DNA from: Rhizobium sp. GN54
GTDB taxonomy: Bacteria > Pseudomonadota > Alphaproteobacteria > Rhizobiales > Rhizobiaceae
Length of the DNA: 64,000 nucleotides
NCBI RefSeq assembly: GCF_021026345.1
Contig: NZ_JAJNCZ010000012.1
Location: 60,633-124,632 of the forward strand
Reading direction: 5' to 3'
Part shown: positions 7,759-16,070 of the stretch, piece after piece
How positions within the stretch are numbered: position 1 is the stretch's first letter
Layout: every line of letters starts with the position of its first letter
Position numbers and translations under genes: made by a program
Notes under the pieces: generated by a model
The model's input: the letters and a program-made list of their open reading frames with translations, nothing else
Told to the model about the DNA's origin: nothing
Databases searched by the model: none

Positions 7759-8505
7759 ATGGTTATGCCGGATCCCACATCGGACACTCTGGAACGCATT
7801 CACCAAAGGATCGCCGGTGCGGCACCTTCGGGCGTTTGGTCGCGTTCCGATTTTCTCGACATCGCAACCCCTAATGCCGTCGAAAAAGCCCTGCAGAGGC
7901 TGACCAATCGCGGCAAAATCCGCCGCCCTCATCGTGGTCTTTACGACAAGCCAGCTATCAGCCAGCTGACCGGCAAGATGGTGTTTCCACCACGGGCCTC
8001 ATTCATTGATGCCATCGCACGACGTGACAAGCTTCGTGTTTGCGTCGATGGCATGACGGCTGCCAATGATCTTGGCCTGACGACGGCCGTCCCCGCCAGG
8101 TCTACAATCTATGCGGACACATATCCCCGAACCATCGAGATCGAGGCCAATGCCGGCGATGCCGCGGCCACGAAGCCGGTTATCTACATCTTGGACTTCA
8201 AGCGCATTTCGGCAAAGACCGCTTTTTGGGCGGGCCGGCCGGCAATGCGAGTGATCCAGGCCCTCCATTGGTTTCGCGACGAGCGCTCCAATTTGGAGGC
8301 AGTTGTCGATGGTATCGTCCGCTACCTGACACGAAGCCCCCACAGGCAGCCGATCGTCGAGGATCTGCGCGAGAACATCCATGCCATCCCAGCCTGGATG
8401 TACCAGGCTGTGGAGACCATAACTGCCGATCCGCCGCCCCAGGAAGACGGAAGCATTCCGCCGGGCCGCGAGGGAATGGATGAACATGCGCCAGAGTTTC
8501 GTTGA
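7759..8505 (+). CDS. abiEi: AbiEi-type antitoxin and autorepressor (DUF6088-like)
   Basis: A 248-residue antitoxin and transcriptional repressor of a type IV toxin-antitoxin pair. Residues about 5-70 form the N-terminal winged helix (VWSRSDFLDIATPNAVEKAL, then RGKIRRPHRGLYDKP), and the remainder matches the C-terminal antitoxin domain. The SD aaggtagg precedes the ATG, with a second in-frame ATG two codons on. It overlaps the toxin gene by 26 bp. In the known family it neutralises AbiEii without stable contact and represses its own promoter, here the dyads at 7665-7750. Confidence 0.85.
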   Translation: MVMPDPTSDTLERIHQRIAGAAPSGVWSRSDFLDIATPNAVEKALQRLTNRGKIRRPHRGLYDKPAISQLTGKMVFPPRASFIDAIARRDKLRVCVDGMTAANDLGLTTAVPARSTIYADTYPRTIEIEANAGDAAATKPVIYILDFKRISAKTAFWAGRPAMRVIQALHWFRDERSNLEAVVDGIVRYLTRSPHRQPIVEDLRENIHAIPAWMYQAVETITADPPPQEDGSIPPGREGMDEHAPEFR

Positions 8506-9595
8506 TATCCTTCGCTCAAGCGCTGACGAGAGGAGAGCACTATTCTCCGCCGTTGCGTCCGATCTGGAGACGCGGGCCGAGAATATCGAAAAGGATCTGT
8601 ACGTCTGCTGGGTGCTGGACTTCCTGTTCAACCGGCGAAGGGACGATCCTATCGGTCTTTACTTTAAAGGCGGCACCAGCCTCAGCAAGGCATATGGCCT
8701 GATAAAGCGTTTCTCCGAAGACATCGACATCGGCATCTACAAGGCAGATCTAAAAGTTCCGCTGGAAGCCGATATCGCAGCCCTTCCCTCCGTCAATCAG
8801 CAGCAGAAGGCTCTGGCCGAGCAAGTGGACGAGGCAGCACGCCATTATATGTCCGGACCGCTCAAGCGCTTGCTCGATGAGGAAATCGCCGCGGTCGAGG
8901 GAGAGACCGAACAACCAGGACATTTCTCGCTCGACTTCGGATACGATCTCTACCGAAAGAAGGAGGCGCTCGATGTACTGGTTCTGGGATACATGAGCGT
9001 CTTTGACACGAGCGGCGGTTATGTCGAAGCGGCAGTGCGCATCGAAGGCGGGGCACGCCCGGATCCGGTTCCGGCCGAGAAGCGAGAGATCATTCCATAC
9101 GCTGCCTCGGAAATGCGAAAGGGCACTGACCTGACGGTCCAGAATGTAGCGACCGTCAAGCCGGAGCGCACTTTCTGGGAGAAAGTTCTGATCCTTCACG
9201 CGATGACGGAGATGACGGAAAAACGAAGCATGCAGAATAGTCCTGAGCTGAAAGTTCCAGACCTCAATCGATACTCGCGCCACTACTACGATGTTCATCA
9301 AATTTGGACGAATCCCGACTACGGCAAGGCCACTGCATCGATGCTTGACCTCGCTGAGGCTTGCCGCCGGCATAAAGAGCTAATGTTTCGCGCACCGGAC
9401 CATCGATATGATCGAGCCGTGCCCGGTAGTTTCCGGCTGGTGCCTACGCCCGAGATGCGCAAGAAACTCGAAACCGACTACGAAAAAATGTCCGCCATGA
9501 TATTTGGGACGCCGCCTGAATTTGCGTCGGTCATGACCAGCATTCAGGAGTTGGAGGCCCATCTCAACTCAACCGCGGACAAGCCTTCACTTTGA
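8480..9595 (+). CDS. abiEii: AbiEii nucleotidyltransferase toxin
   Basis: A 371-residue toxin with a DNA polymerase beta-like nucleotidyltransferase fold. The signature YFKGGTSLSKAYG (residues 61-73, GG-S core) is followed by RFSEDIDIGIY with Asp81 and Asp83 as metal ligands. Known AbiEii and MenT-type toxins transfer nucleotides to cellular targets such as tRNA and cause growth arrest, giving abortive phage defence. It overlaps the antitoxin gene by 26 bp in a different frame and appears full length. Confidence 0.88.
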   Translation: MNMRQSFVDILRSSADERRALFSAVASDLETRAENIEKDLYVCWVLDFLFNRRRDDPIGLYFKGGTSLSKAYGLIKRFSEDIDIGIYKADLKVPLEADIAALPSVNQQQKALAEQVDEAARHYMSGPLKRLLDEEIAAVEGETEQPGHFSLDFGYDLYRKKEALDVLVLGYMSVFDTSGGYVEAAVRIEGGARPDPVPAEKREIIPYAASEMRKGTDLTVQNVATVKPERTFWEKVLILHAMTEMTEKRSMQNSPELKVPDLNRYSRHYYDVHQIWTNPDYGKATASMLDLAEACRRHKELMFRAPDHRYDRAVPGSFRLVPTPEMRKKLETDYEKMSAMIFGTPPEFASVMTSIQELEAHLNSTADKPSL

Positions 9596-9637
9596 TGGCA
9601 AACGCGAAGGAGCCAATCGTTGACCGGAGCCCGAACC

Positions 9638-9713
9638 ATGATCGGCATCACAGCGGATAAGATAAACGCTGCGCTGGGACTTATCGATCGCTTCGAGAAT
9701 GGCGAACAACCTC
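9638..9713 (+). pseudogene. 5' end of a small gene cut by the IS3 element
   Basis: An ATG at 9638 opens MIGITADKINAALGLIDRFE and reads through the IS left end at 9714 to a stop inside the element. Twenty-five native codons remain. I do not recognise it; it may be part of the AbiE locus or of the lost sequence between this point and the IS21 remnant. Confidence 0.3.
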
Positions 9714-9747
9714 TGGCCTGCCCCCATGGGGTGATCCGGTTGGAATG

Positions 9748-10605
9748 TTAGTGCATGCTTGGCCTGCTGGCCACCGCTGGCGTTGATGCCGGTCCGTTTT
9801 GGCGAGGCCAAACAGAGGCTTCGGGAGACGGTGGCCTGTAGCCCAGCGATGAGTGCGGCCGCACGGTGTTGTAGTGACGTCGCCAGTTTTCGATGACGAT
9901 CTTTGCCTCCTTGAGCGTGTAGAAGATTTCACCGTTGAGCAGTTCGTCACGGAGCTTCGAATTGAAGCTCTCGCAATAGCCGTTTTCCCACGGACTGCCC
10001 GGCATGATGTAGGCGGTCTTGGCACCCACCGCCGCGATCCATTCCCGCAATGCCTTGGCGATGAACTCCGGCCCGTTGTCGGACCGAATATGCGTCGGGA
10101 CGCCGCGCAGGATGAACAGGTCGGAAAGCACGTCGATGACATCGACGGCCTTCAGCTTTCTCTCGACCCTGATGGCAATGCATTCGCGCGTGAACTCGTC
10201 GATCACATTGAGCATGCGGATTTTCCTGCCATTGTGTGTGCGATCCTCGACGAAGTCGTAGGACCAGACATGGTTTGGATATTCCGGCCGAAGCCGGACA
10301 CACGAGCTGTCGTTCAACCACAGCCGACCGCGTTTGGGTTGCCTGTGCGGCACCTTCAGCCCCTCCCGCCGCCAGATGCGTTCGACCCGCTTGACGTTCA
10401 CGATCCAGCCAGCCTGGTGCAGCATCGCAGTGATGCGACGATAGCCATAGCGGCCATACTGGAGAGCGAGCGCCGTGATGTCGGCGGTCAACGCTGCTTC
10501 GTCATCCGGGGTCTTGGCGATCTTGCGCTGCGTCGAACGATGCTGACCGAGAACTCGGCAGGCCCGTCTCTCGGACACGCCCAGTTCCTCGATGACATGA
10601 TCCAC
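9748..10605 (-). CDS. IS3-family transposase OrfB, DDE integrase domain
   Basis: A 285-residue transposase catalytic half. An HTH_21-like N-terminus (SERRACRVLGQHRSTQRK) precedes an rve-type DDE core: Asp in WSYDFVEDRT, Asp in IRSDNGPEF, Glu in SPWENGYCESFNSKLRDE. It is in a different frame from orfA and is probably made as an OrfAB fusion by programmed frameshifting. The frame appears intact. Confidence 0.92.
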   Translation of the reverse strand: MDHVIEELGVSERRACRVLGQHRSTQRKIAKTPDDEAALTADITALALQYGRYGYRRITAMLHQAGWIVNVKRVERIWRREGLKVPHRQPKRGRLWLNDSSCVRLRPEYPNHVWSYDFVEDRTHNGRKIRMLNVIDEFTRECIAIRVERKLKAVDVIDVLSDLFILRGVPTHIRSDNGPEFIAKALREWIAAVGAKTAYIMPGSPWENGYCESFNSKLRDELLNGEIFYTLKEAKIVIENWRRHYNTVRPHSSLGYRPPSPEASVWPRQNGPASTPAVASRPSMH

Positions 10606-10628
10606 GCAGGCGCGGCGGCGGGCGGGGC

Positions 10629-10937
10629 TTAGAAGTTTCCCTTGGCGGCCTCGGCAAGGATCATCTTGTCCAGCGTGAGATCGGAAACGGCACGCCGGAG
10701 CCGGGCATTCTCGGCCTCCAGCTCTCTCAACCGCTTCACCTGGTCACCCTTCAAGCCGCCGTATTCAGACCGCCACCGGTAGTATGTAACTTCCGTCACG
10801 CCTATCGACCGGATCGCCTCCGCCATCGATTTTCCCTGCGCATTCAACACGTCAACCTGACGGAGCTTCGTGACGATCTCTTCTGCCTTGTGTCTTTTCC
10901 CTGCCATTTCAATGTCCTTCCTCGGCTCAATAGCCAT
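10629..10937 (-). CDS. IS3-family transposase OrfA, helix-turn-helix
   Basis: A 102-residue DNA-binding half of the IS3 transposase: an HTH_8-type domain (EEIVTKLRQVDVLNAQGKSM, then SIGVTEVTYYRWRSEYGG) and a C-terminal leucine-zipper-like helix (VKRLRELEAENARLRRAVSD). The stop lies 23 bp before the orfB start in another frame. Confidence 0.9.
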   Translation of the reverse strand: MAIEPRKDIEMAGKRHKAEEIVTKLRQVDVLNAQGKSMAEAIRSIGVTEVTYYRWRSEYGGLKGDQVKRLRELEAENARLRRAVSDLTLDKMILAEAAKGNF

Positions 10938-10957
10938 ACTTCAAGAAGGATCACTTT

Positions 10958-11659
10958 TCAGGGGGCAGACCAATGGGTGAGCCGATCCAGCAGCGCCGTG
11001 GTCATCTTGGCATCGCCGAAGACGCTGGCCCATTCGCTGAAGCTGAGGTTCGTCGTGATGATGACGCTGGTTCGCTCGTAGAGCTTGCTCAGCAGATGGA
11101 AGAGCAACGCACCGCCTGATGCGCTGAACGGCAGGTATCCGAGTTCGTCGAGGATGACGAGATCGGAATGAACGAGCCGGTTTGCGATCTGCCCAGACCT
11201 TCCCTGCGCCTTCTCCTGTTCCAACGCGTTGACCAGTTCGACGGTCGAGAAGAACCGGACCCGCTTGTGGTGGTGCTCGATGGCCTGGACGCCGATTGCA
11301 GTCGCGATGTGCGTCTTGCCTGTGCCGGGGCCGCCGACCAGGACAATGTTGTTGGTGTCGTCGAGGAACTCGCAGCGGTGAAGTTGGCGCACCAGTGCCT
11401 CGTTGATCTCACTGCTGGCAAAATCGAAGCCGTTCAAATCACGATAGGCCGGAAAGCGTGCGGTCTTGAGCTGATAGGCGGTCGATCGTACTTCTCGTTC
11501 TGCCGTCTCCGCCTTGAGAAGCTGCGACAGGACGGGAATGGCGGCTTCGAACGCTGGCGATCCTTGTTCTGTCAGCTCCCCGACGGCTTGTGCCATGCCG
11601 TGCATCTTCAATTGCCGCAGCATGATGACGATCGCACCGCTTGCTGGATTATGACGCAT
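10958..11659 (-). pseudogene. istB: IS21-family IstB helper ATPase, C-terminus cut by IS3
   Basis: AAA+ ATPase of an IS21 element that stimulates the IstA transposase. The Walker A motif [13 protein letters not shown] and Walker [13 protein letters not shown] are present, so most of the protein is intact. After ALLDRLTH the frame enters the inverted repeat of the IS3 element and ends within a few codons, so the last 20-40 residues are lost. It overlaps the istA remnant by 11 bp, the usual IS21 arrangement. Confidence 0.88.
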
Positions 11660-12149
11660 GGCGGGCCTCCGTCCTTCTCAGGGCATCGTATCGTTCGACA
11701 TTGGCCTTGGGTTCGTTGATGAGCGTCAGGGCTTGCGGCGCATCAATGGTCGGCGGCGTGAAGGATTTGCCGTCGACGAGACGATGCAGCAGGTTCAGCA
11801 CATGCGTCTTGGTCGGAACGCCGGACTTCAGCGCCATGTCGACAGCCGACAGGACGGCCTGTTCATCGTGTTGAAGGACCAGCGCCAGGATATCGACCAT
11901 CTCCCGGTCTCCGCCCGGCTTCTTGAGCAGATATTGCTGCAAGGTCCGGAATGCATCGGGGAGTTTGGCGAACGGTGCGCCATTGCGAAGCGCACCTGGC
12001 TTTCGCTGCACCACCGCCAGATAGTGCCGCCAGTCGTAGATCGTCTGTCCTGGCCTGTCGTGGGAGCGATCAATGACGCGACGATGCTCGCAAATGATCT
12101 GACCTTCTGCGGCGATCACGACCCGTTCCGGATATAATAGCGAGCGCAT
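11649..12149 (-). pseudogene. istA: C-terminal fragment of IS21-family IstA transposase
   Basis: A 166-residue reading frame corresponding to the C-terminal third of IstA (VVIAAEGQIICEHRRVIDRS, then the motif DWRHYLAVVQRKPGALRNG). The N-terminal HTH and DDE core, about 330 residues, are missing upstream of 12149, where unrelated sequence leading to the cytochrome c gene begins. With both ends lost, the IS21 element cannot move by itself. Confidence 0.8.
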
Positions 12150-12237
12150 CCATCGAAGATATCAAACATCAATGCCGGACGATCGAAAAGATATCACGGA
12201 TTTCCGAGCATAGATCGTTTCCACGGGCATAACTATC

Positions 12238-12263
12238 GTATCGCCTGACTAAGGAGGCGATAC
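12238..12263 (+). promoter_or_regulatory. inverted repeat enclosing the cytochrome c ribosome-binding site
   Basis: A perfect 9-bp stem, GTATCGCCT (12238-12246) with AGGCGATAC (12255-12263), closes an 8-nt loop. The SD aaggagg lies partly in the loop and partly in the 3' arm, and the ATG follows one base later. Either an SD-masking mRNA hairpin or an operator is possible. Confidence 0.55.
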
Positions 12264-12264
12264 A

Positions 12265-12693
12265 ATGATTTGCACCACGATCCATTCCATAACCGCGCCT
12301 GCAGCAGGTCGCATCAAAGGACCGGCGGGCGCTCTGCTTACAATCATTTTGCCTATCGGACTGTGCCTCGGGTCTTCAGCCGCCGCTCAGGAGGTAGATG
12401 GAGAGCGCTTGTTCCGGCAGCGTTGCGCCGCCTGCCACAACATCGAGCCGGGACAAACCAAAATGGGCCCCTCACTCCTTGGCATTATCGGCCGGACTGC
12501 CGGCAGCGTCGAAGGCGCGAACTATTCCCAGGCGATGCAATCTTCCGGCATCACCTGGGATCGCCAGTCACTCGAGACCTTTCTCACCGCGCCGCGCCAA
12601 ATGATCCGCGGGACACGGATGACCGTCAGCATCCCCGATGGCGCACAGCGGGCTGCAATCATCAACTACCTCGAGAGCCAATCACCAGATTGA
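12265..12693 (+). CDS. exported class I c-type cytochrome
   Basis: A 142-residue monohaem cytochrome c. The N-terminus (residues 1-42, hydrophobic GALLTIILPIGLCLGSSAAA) is a Sec signal peptide. The haem site is C54-A-A-C57-H58, and Met in GTRMTVSI is the likely sixth ligand. It belongs to the small cytochrome c550/c2-like group. It heads an apparent operon with a 2Fe-2S subunit and a molybdopterin subunit (12706-15381), so it probably takes electrons from that periplasmic oxidoreductase. A 9-bp hairpin encloses its SD. Confidence 0.88.
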   Translation: MICTTIHSITAPAAGRIKGPAGALLTIILPIGLCLGSSAAAQEVDGERLFRQRCAACHNIEPGQTKMGPSLLGIIGRTAGSVEGANYSQAMQSSGITWDRQSLETFLTAPRQMIRGTRMTVSIPDGAQRAAIINYLESQSPD

Positions 12694-12705
12694 GGAGAAG
12701 CATTC

Positions 12706-13158
12706 ATGACAGCCTTCACGATCAACGGACAAGCGGTCAATGTCGCCGCCGAACCGGATACACCGCTTCTTTGGGTGATCCGGGAACATCTGAAGCTCAC
12801 CGGCACCAAATTCGGCTGTGGAATTGCTCAATGCGGAGCCTGCACCGTCCACGTCGACGGCGAGCCGATGCGCTCCTGTCAGACTTTCCTGGAGGATGTC
12901 GCCGGCCGGAAGGTCACAACGATCGAAGGTCTGTCGCCGGATTCCAGCCATCCGTTGCAGAGGGCTTGGATCGCCGAGCAGGTGCCGCAATGCGGCTACT
13001 GCCAATCCGGCCAGATCATGCAGGCGGCCGCCCTTCTTGCCGCCACGCCCAACCCCACCCGCGAACAGATCGTCGACCACATGGACGGGAATATCTGCCG
13101 TTGCGGGACCTATGTCCGCATCATCAGCGCGATCCAGCGCGCAGCAAGGGAGGGCTGA
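12706..13158 (+). CDS. iorA: 2Fe-2S subunit of isoquinoline 1-oxidoreductase-like Mo-hydroxylase
   Basis: A 150-residue iron-sulfur subunit with two [2Fe-2S] clusters that pass electrons from the molybdenum centre. The plant-type ferredoxin motif is [16 protein letters not shown] and the C-terminal helical domain carries [10 protein letters not shown] and GNICRCGTY. No FAD subunit is encoded nearby, as is usual for the Ior type, so the adjacent cytochrome c is the likely acceptor. It lies 12 bp after the cytochrome gene and 3 bp before the large subunit. IorA-like is a family call; the substrate is unknown. Confidence 0.88.
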   Translation: MTAFTINGQAVNVAAEPDTPLLWVIREHLKLTGTKFGCGIAQCGACTVHVDGEPMRSCQTFLEDVAGRKVTTIEGLSPDSSHPLQRAWIAEQVPQCGYCQSGQIMQAAALLAATPNPTREQIVDHMDGNICRCGTYVRIISAIQRAAREG

Positions 13159-13161
13159 GCC

Positions 13162-15381
13162 ATGACCCCGATTCTCCAGCCTCAAAGCCGCGTGCTGTCG
13201 CGACGTAGTTTTCTCGTCACGACCGGCGGCCTCGGCATCGCTGTCGCGTTCGGGAGCGTGCCCGACCTTGCCAGCGGCGCAGCCATGGCACCCGCCGCCG
13301 AGGGCGACTTCCGTCCCAACGCCTGGATCACGATTGGCGTGGATGGCACGGTCAGCATTATTTCGCCGGCCGTCGAAATGGGCCAGGGCATCACGACAAC
13401 GCTGCCTCTGCTCGTCGCGGAGGAACTGGATGCGGATTGGAGCCGTGTGCGGGTGGTCCAGGCGCCGTCCGACGCGGAAACCTACGGCAATCCTGGTTTC
13501 TACGGGATTCAGCTTACCGGCGGCAGCGAGTCGACGCGCGGGTACAATGCGCTGCTTCGCATGACCGGTGCCCAGACACGATTAATCCTGCTGGCGGGCG
13601 CAGCTGGGATGCTAAACGTGCCAGTGAGTGAGCTTGAGACCGAGCCCCACAGGGTTCTGCATCCATCCTCGGGGCGCTCGTTGGACTACGGTGAGATCGC
13701 TGCCAGGGCGGTACTTCCGGATCCGTTGCCGCAGGCCACAGAGGCCGACCTGAAGCAAAGCCACAGGTGGCGCTATATCGGAAGCAGGACGATCCAGCGC
13801 ATCGACGTACCCTCGAAGGTCAATGGAACCGCGGTCTTCGGTATCGACGTTCAGCTTCCGGACATGCTCTACGGGGCGGTCCTGCGGGCGCCGGTTCAGG
13901 ACGAACGGCCTGAGACCATCGACGATGCCGAAGCGCGTGATGTGCCCGGCATCACCCATATCGTCCCACTGTCGTATGGCGTCGGCATTGTCGGCGAAAC
14001 CGTTGAAGCCACGCGGCGCGCGAAAGATCTGCTCAATGTGACCTGGAGCACGACGTCAAGGGTTCGCAACTATAGCAGCCAGCGGCTGCTCGACGAGTAT
14101 CGCGCCGTCGGCCGCGACCTTGGCCAGCAAGGCGTTCCCGCTCATACCAAAGGTGACGCCGAGGCCGCGATCGCTGGCGCCACGACGGTCATAGAAGCCG
14201 ATTATATGAGTGACCATGTCGCCCACGCGACCATGGAGCCGATGAACGCCACGGCGCTCGTGACCGGCGACAGGGTGGAGATCTGGGCGCCGACGCAAGG
14301 TCCGACGGGCACACAGGGCTTCGCAGCAGAGGTGGTGGGCACCACGCCTGACAAGGTCAAGGTGAACACAACCCTGCTCGGCGGCGGCTTCGGACGCAAG
14401 GCGGAGGCGGACTTCATCATCGATGCAGTGTCGCTGGCCAAAGCCGTGGAGGGCCGACCGGTTAAGGTCATCTGGAGCCGCGAGGACGACGTCCGGCACG
14501 ACAAGTTCCGGCCGCTCGAGGCGCAGCACGTCAAGGTCGGGCTCGATGCCGAGGGGAACATCGTCGGCTGGCGTCACCGCATTGTGGCGGATTCGATCTT
14601 TGCACGAACCTTGCCACCGGTGTTCGAAGAAGCAGGCGGCCACGACGACGTCGTGACCGAGGGTGCGAAGTTCAATTATACTGTTCCCGCCCATCAGATA
14701 GAATATCTACGCCAGGACAACGGTCTCGCCATCGGTTTCTGGTTCGCCGTGGGGGTCGGCTATACGAGGTTCGCAATCGAATGCGTTGTCGACGAGATCG
14801 CCGCCGCCAGAGGCATCGATCCGGTCGCGTTGCGGCTGGAGCTTCTCAAGGACCAGCCGCGCGCGCGCAAGGTGATCGAGACCGTGGCCCGGATGGCTGA
14901 GTGGGACCGGGCGCGAGACGGCCGGGGGCTCGGCGTCGCTTACTCCGATGCCTTCGGCTCGCATTGTGCCCAGGTCGCCGAGGTCTCGCTCAACCGGGAC
15001 ACCGGCGCCATCCGGGTGCACAAGGTCTGGTGCGCGATCGATCCCGGTGTGGCGATCCAGCCTCTCCATATCGAGGCCATGATGATGACCGGTATCACCA
15101 ACGGTACCGGCCATGCGCTGTTCGAGCAAATCAACGTCATCGACGGCGAGGTGCAGGAGTCGAATTTCGATACGTACCGGGTGATCCGAATGTCCGAGGC
15201 GCCTGAGATAGAAGTAGCCGTGGTGCCGACGCCGGGGAGTCCTTTTGGCGGCATTGGTCAGGCAGGTCTTCCACCCACCGGCCCGGCAATCGCAAACGCT
15301 GTCGCGCGGCTCACCGGAGGTGTGCGGCTTCGCCACTACCCGTTCACGCCAGAACGAGTGAAGGCAGCTCTGGATATCTAA
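13162..15381 (+). CDS. iorB: molybdopterin-binding subunit, isoquinoline 1-oxidoreductase-like
   Basis: A 739-residue large subunit of the xanthine dehydrogenase superfamily. Twin-arginine motif SRRSFLVTTGGLG near the N-terminus indicates Tat export with bound cofactor. Cofactor motifs include EMGQGITT, LTGGSEST and LLGGGFGRKAE. At the position of the catalytic glutamate (usually GxGEPG) the sequence is GGIGQAGLPP: codon 700 is CAG (Gln). The usual FWRSVG motif is also changed, to FWFAVG. The protein may be impaired or may catalyse a different reaction. It is cotranscribed with the cytochrome and 2Fe-2S genes; a hairpin at 15431-15460 probably ends the operon. Confidence 0.85.
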   Translation: MTPILQPQSRVLSRRSFLVTTGGLGIAVAFGSVPDLASGAAMAPAAEGDFRPNAWITIGVDGTVSIISPAVEMGQGITTTLPLLVAEELDADWSRVRVVQAPSDAETYGNPGFYGIQLTGGSESTRGYNALLRMTGAQTRLILLAGAAGMLNVPVSELETEPHRVLHPSSGRSLDYGEIAARAVLPDPLPQATEADLKQSHRWRYIGSRTIQRIDVPSKVNGTAVFGIDVQLPDMLYGAVLRAPVQDERPETIDDAEARDVPGITHIVPLSYGVGIVGETVEATRRAKDLLNVTWSTTSRVRNYSSQRLLDEYRAVGRDLGQQGVPAHTKGDAEAAIAGATTVIEADYMSDHVAHATMEPMNATALVTGDRVEIWAPTQGPTGTQGFAAEVVGTTPDKVKVNTTLLGGGFGRKAEADFIIDAVSLAKAVEGRPVKVIWSREDDVRHDKFRPLEAQHVKVGLDAEGNIVGWRHRIVADSIFARTLPPVFEEAGGHDDVVTEGAKFNYTVPAHQIEYLRQDNGLAIGFWFAVGVGYTRFAIECVVDEIAAARGIDPVALRLELLKDQPRARKVIETVARMAEWDRARDGRGLGVAYSDAFGSHCAQVAEVSLNRDTGAIRVHKVWCAIDPGVAIQPLHIEAMMMTGITNGTGHALFEQINVIDGEVQESNFDTYRVIRMSEAPEIEVAVVPTPGSPFGGIGQAGLPPTGPAIANAVARLTGGVRLRHYPFTPERVKAALDI

Positions 15382-15430
15382 ACCTTCTTTGGGCAACGCA
15401 GCCCTCCACAACTGGCTCGGCGAACGACTT

Positions 15431-15460
15431 CCCATAGCCGCGCGGCATCGCGGCTATGGG
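15431..15460 (+). terminator. strong hairpin after the first ior operon
   Basis: A perfect 12-bp stem, CCCATAGCCGCG with CGCGGCTATGGG, around CGGCAT, 50 bp after the iorB stop, followed by ctctcctgtt. The poor T tract makes it an imperfect intrinsic terminator. Confidence 0.65.
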
Positions 15461-15490
15461 CTCTCCTGTTCAATCACTGCCGGCGGGCGG

Positions 15491-15540
15491 CCATTCAAGA
15501 ATTTGTAGGAATGGGCAATTTTTCTGAAGGATCACGCGTG
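15491..15540 (-). pseudogene. N-terminal remnant of an AraC-family regulator
   Basis: On the minus strand, GATCCTTCAGAAAAATTGCC followed by CATTCCTACA translates DPSEKLPIPTNS-stop. It matches 25 of 30 bases of the AraC gene start at 56286 (DTSRNLPIPT). Only the first codons survive. Its position divergent from the second iorA (15603) mimics the intact regulator/target pairs in this window. Confidence 0.55.
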
Positions 15541-15602
15541 TCGGTCTGAGCGAGAAAAGATTAGCCTCTCAGGCGACACAGTTGAAATCCTGAGAGTTGT
15601 TC

Positions 15603-16070
15603 ATGTCCTATGCGATCTCCGTCAATGGCCAGGTTCACCACGTCGAAGATGACGGGCAGACTCCTCTTCTTTGGGTGCTTCGCGACACGCTGAAGCTCAC
15701 AGGCACCAAATATGGCTGCGGGGTCGCGCAATGTGGCGCGTGCACCGTGCATGTTGACGGCACGCCGACGCGCTCCTGTACGCTCCCCCTGGAGGTGGCC
15801 GCCTCGGCTCGAATCACCACAATCGAATCCATCGAAGGAGTCGAGGCGCAGGCGATCCGGGGTGCATGGGTCGCGCGCGATGTCCCGCAATGCGGATTCT
15901 GCCAGTCCGGGCAGATCATGAGTGCCGTTGCGTTGCTCCGCACCCTCAAGACACCGACCGACCGCGACATCGATGTGGCCATGAGCGGCAACATCTGTCG
16001 CTGCGCCACGTACAACCGGATTCGTGCCGCGATCCATGACGCTGCGGCCCAGCTCGGCACGGCCCGATGA
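15603..16070 (+). CDS. iorA: 2Fe-2S subunit of a second IorA-like Mo-hydroxylase
   Basis: A 155-residue iron-sulfur subunit paralogous to the gene at 12706. Both [2Fe-2S] motifs are intact: [16 protein letters not shown], then CGFCQSGQIM and GNICRCATY. The ATG at 15603 is preferred over an upstream TTG. Its TGA overlaps the next ATG (ATGA), so it is coupled to the dihaem cytochrome gene. Together with 16067 and 16788 it forms a complete three-gene operon. Confidence 0.88.
   Translation: MSYAISVNGQVHHVEDDGQTPLLWVLRDTLKLTGTKYGCGVAQCGACTVHVDGTPTRSCTLPLEVAASARITTIESIEGVEAQAIRGAWVARDVPQCGFCQSGQIMSAVALLRTLKTPTDRDIDVAMSGNICRCATYNRIRAAIHDAAAQLGTAR

Larger units (their letters stand above)
9714..10972 (-). 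mobile_element. IS3-family insertion sequence, complete
   Basis: A 1.26-kb element bounded by imperfect inverted repeats: TGGCCTGCCCCCATGGGGTG at the left and TGGTCTGCCCCCTGAAAAGT reading inward from the right. The orfA/orfB layout on the minus strand is standard for IS3 with a frameshifted OrfAB transposase. There is no obvious target duplication (left flank ends ctc, right flank begins atg), and the right end cuts istB of an IS21 element, so a deletion has followed insertion. Confidence 0.85.
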
